Shown: positions 4,948 through 5,903 of the stretch, piece by piece
Layout: the number at the start of each line of letters is the position of its first letter
How positions within the stretch are numbered: the stretch's first letter is position 1
DNA from: Alphaproteobacteria bacterium
Lineage (GTDB): Bacteria > Pseudomonadota > Alphaproteobacteria > Rhizobiales > Aestuariivirgaceae
NCBI GenBank assembly: GCA_005884715.1
Contig: VAZZ01000027.1
Span: 1-5,903 of the forward strand
Length of the DNA stretch: 5,903 nucleotides
Reading direction: 5' to 3'
Notes under the pieces: generated by a model
Database searches by the model: none
What the model was told of the DNA's origin: nothing
What the model saw: the letters and a program-made list of their open reading frames with translations, nothing else
Position numbers and translations under genes: made by a program

Positions 4948-5223
4948 ATTCGGCTGCTGGCGAACAAGAGATTGTGCCTATGCCAATGATTTCTGGCGAC
5001 AACGCCTGAATGGGCCCAGCATGGAAATGCTCGCAACGCGACAAGACGTCAGGCAGTCATGAGCCAAAAAGAAAGTTCCTTCCAAGCGTCCTGATCTGCG
5101 GAAATCTCATCTCGTTTTGCACTTGGTGGTATGGCCCCGCCGCCGACCGTCTCGGCTGTACAGGAGCACCCAACTCTTTGAGCCATCAGGCTAATTGTGA
5201 GGCAATCCTGTCATCAATCCCAC

Positions 5224-5251
5224 TTACCTTAACTCTGGCGTGCGATATATT
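5224..5251 (+). promoter_or_regulatory. Possible sigma-70 promoter for the exported-protein gene
   Basis: TTACCT (5224-5229), a 16-base spacer and TATATT (5246-5251) resemble a housekeeping promoter with a good -10 and a poor -35. The leader to the ATG at 5346 would be near 88 nt. No EcfG element was found for this gene. Confidence 0.28.
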
Positions 5252-5345
5252 TTGCCGGTCGCACATGCGAATCGCTATTTTTCTCCATTGATCTTGCCTT
5301 GGCCCCGAGCGTAGTTTTGAAACGAACGGCAAGAGGAAGTCCCCC

Positions 5346-5669
5346 ATGAAGTCACGTGATGCAATTCCGGTGCTTCTCGCAACCGGCCTGGTGATCTGCG
5401 GATCGCTATCGGCCGTTGGCCAGGTAACGGGATCAGGACCCAGCATCGGCATGAAGGAGATGCCGGGCTATTGCCTCAACATGGCCGTTGAGATGTTTGC
5501 GCTGAAGCCAAACAAGGTGAAGGTGAAGAAGGCCGTCGAAGGCAGCGGTGCTTTCACCGTCGCCGGAACCGCGGATCAGGGTGATAGCGGCAAGCGGGAC
5601 TTTCATTGCACTTTCGATTCGGAAAAAAAATTCGTCGAGATGGTCGTCGAATCGACAGGTGGGGAATGA
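5346..5669 (+). CDS. Small exported protein with two cysteines, unknown function
   Basis: The 107-residue product begins MKSRDAIPVLLATGLVICGSLSAVGQ, a basic n-region and a hydrophobic core (about 7-24) typical of a Sec signal peptide, with cleavage likely near residue 25. There is no proper lipobox around C18. The mature part has C43 (GYCLNMAVEMFALKP) and C88 (RDFHCTFDSEKKFVEMVVES), which could form a disulphide in the periplasm. Between them lie a lysine-rich strand (NKVKVKKAV, 56-64) and FTVAGTADQGDSGKRDF (70-86), giving a YC...V.GTAD.G..GK..F.C.F.. pattern. I recall similar short rhizobial hypothetical proteins but no known function. The ATG at 5346 is supported by AGAGGAAG about 7 nt upstream. 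It stands alone on this strand, and an inverted repeat covers its stop codon. Confidence 0.78.
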   Translation: MKSRDAIPVLLATGLVICGSLSAVGQVTGSGPSIGMKEMPGYCLNMAVEMFALKPNKVKVKKAVEGSGAFTVAGTADQGDSGKRDFHCTFDSEKKFVEMVVESTGGE

Positions 5670-5692
5670 GGCCGACGGAGCCTGAGGCCTCA
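5667..5692 (+). terminator. Weak inverted repeat at the end of the exported-protein gene
   Basis: TGAGGCC (5667-5673), which begins at the stop codon, pairs with GGCCTCA (5686-5692) around a 12-base loop. The distal arm is itself part of a 10-base palindrome, TGAGGCCTCA. No run of T follows, so a rho-independent terminator is only a possibility. Confidence 0.28.
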
Positions 5693-5707
5693 TCAAGGGC
5701 TGGATAG

Positions 5708-5866
5708 CAAGTCCAATTTGTCAATCCTGGCATCGCCGGTGAACTTCTCCTTGAAAAGCGCTTCTTGAGTGCGCTCAAATTGGAATACCGTGCCGAAATC
5801 ACCGACGCAGAGCTGTACGCCCATTTACCCTCCAGCCCCGAGAAATACAGCACGAGCCTAACATGA
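5708..5866 (+). other. Open frame without a good start, possible gene fragment
   Basis: After an in-frame TAG at 5705, 52 codons stay open to TGA at 5864-5866. The reading (from VNPGIAGELLLEKRFL on, then SALKLEYRAEITDAELYAHL) has the balanced charge and Leu/Glu/Lys pattern of a helical protein rather than random frame, and ends PSSPEKYSTSLT. No ATG, GTG or well-placed TTG begins it, so it may be the 3' remnant of a gene. No family was recognised. Its stop overlaps by ATGA with the next possible start. Confidence 0.25.
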
Positions 5867-5903
5867 ACAGTGCCAAAGTGAGATTGCCGGCTTTTGGTTC
5901 AAA
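5863..5903 (+). CDS. Possible start of a gene running out of the window
   Basis: An ATG at 5863 overlaps the preceding TGA as ATGA and stays open to the window end (MNSAKVRLPAFGS...). ATGA overlap is a common sign of translational coupling, but only 13 codons are visible and no ribosome binding site is clear. Nothing can be said about function. Confidence 0.22.
   Translation, partial: MNSAKVRLPAFGS

Larger units (their letters stand above)
4888..5345. other. 458-bp gap: stress promoter at the left, otherwise no supported gene
   Basis: The first 60 bases hold the leader and EcfG promoter of the DUF1328 gene. The last 120 bases should hold the promoter of the exported-protein gene at 5346. 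Between them, a 93-codon plus-strand frame (5010-5291) has no family likeness, no ribosome binding site, and a Cys/Trp/Ser-rich composition unlike a real gene. A small AGCC-ATCA-GGCT hairpin (about 5180-5191) has no T-tract. I see no tRNA, sRNA or repeat that I could defend. Confidence 0.5.

Noticed and set aside
5010..5291. 93-codon plus-strand frame in the gap before the exported-protein gene
   Set aside because: No ribosome binding site, no recognisable domain, and Cys/Trp/Ser-rich composition typical of a chance frame.
5554..5853. 99-codon minus-strand frame at the right edge
   Set aside because: Its second half is the antisense of the exported-protein gene and its first half has no family likeness or start signal; the plus-strand frame at 5708-5866 is at least as plausible.
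1..5903. CRISPR array, transposase, integrase, tRNA or rRNA
   Set aside because: No regularly spaced repeats, no transposase or integrase motifs, and no tRNA-like cloverleaf or rRNA core sequence were seen on either strand.

Overview
The window looks like chromosomal DNA of a GC-rich alphaproteobacterium, most likely Hyphomicrobiales (Bradyrhizobium, Rhodopseudomonas or Methylobacterium-like). The main clues are two textbook EcfG general-stress promoters (GGAAC-N17-CGTT), which are typical of Alphaproteobacteria, placed before small membrane-protein genes of types common in that order. No mobile element, rRNA, tRNA or CRISPR was seen. Family names rest on motifs read by eye and on recalled families, not on a search.

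Left part (1-1720): a mostly minus-strand patchwork. At the left edge is the signal-peptide start of an exported protein cut by the window, then a possible 45-aa gene. Next comes a zone of decay: a cupin-like gene with an intact start and RBS but an early frameshift, joined to a small conserved tail domain, and back to back with it a 5'-truncated thermonuclease-like fragment. The one clearly intact gene here is a histidine phosphatase (931-1527, minus). Just upstream of it is a second, frameshifted copy of the same tail domain, so two related relics lie about 1.2 kb apart.

Centre (1755-4030): a divergent pair with a 74-bp gap. On the plus strand is UDP-galactopyranose mutase (glf), which makes UDP-galactofuranose. 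On the minus strand is an unassigned GT-A-like glycosyltransferase with a DDD motif. The pairing suggests, but does not prove, that the transferase uses UDP-Galf or works on the same surface glycan.

Right part (4031-5903): a 314-bp gap with one imperfect hairpin, then two tandem minus-strand small membrane-protein genes (78 aa, and a 57-aa DUF1328/YtjA-type protein starting at TTG). Each has its own EcfG promoter with an identical 17-nt spacer, so both are probably stress-regulon members. A 458-bp mostly empty stretch follows, then a plus-strand gene for a small exported protein with two cysteines. The right edge holds a short open frame without a good start, overlapping by ATGA a possible gene start that runs out of the window.
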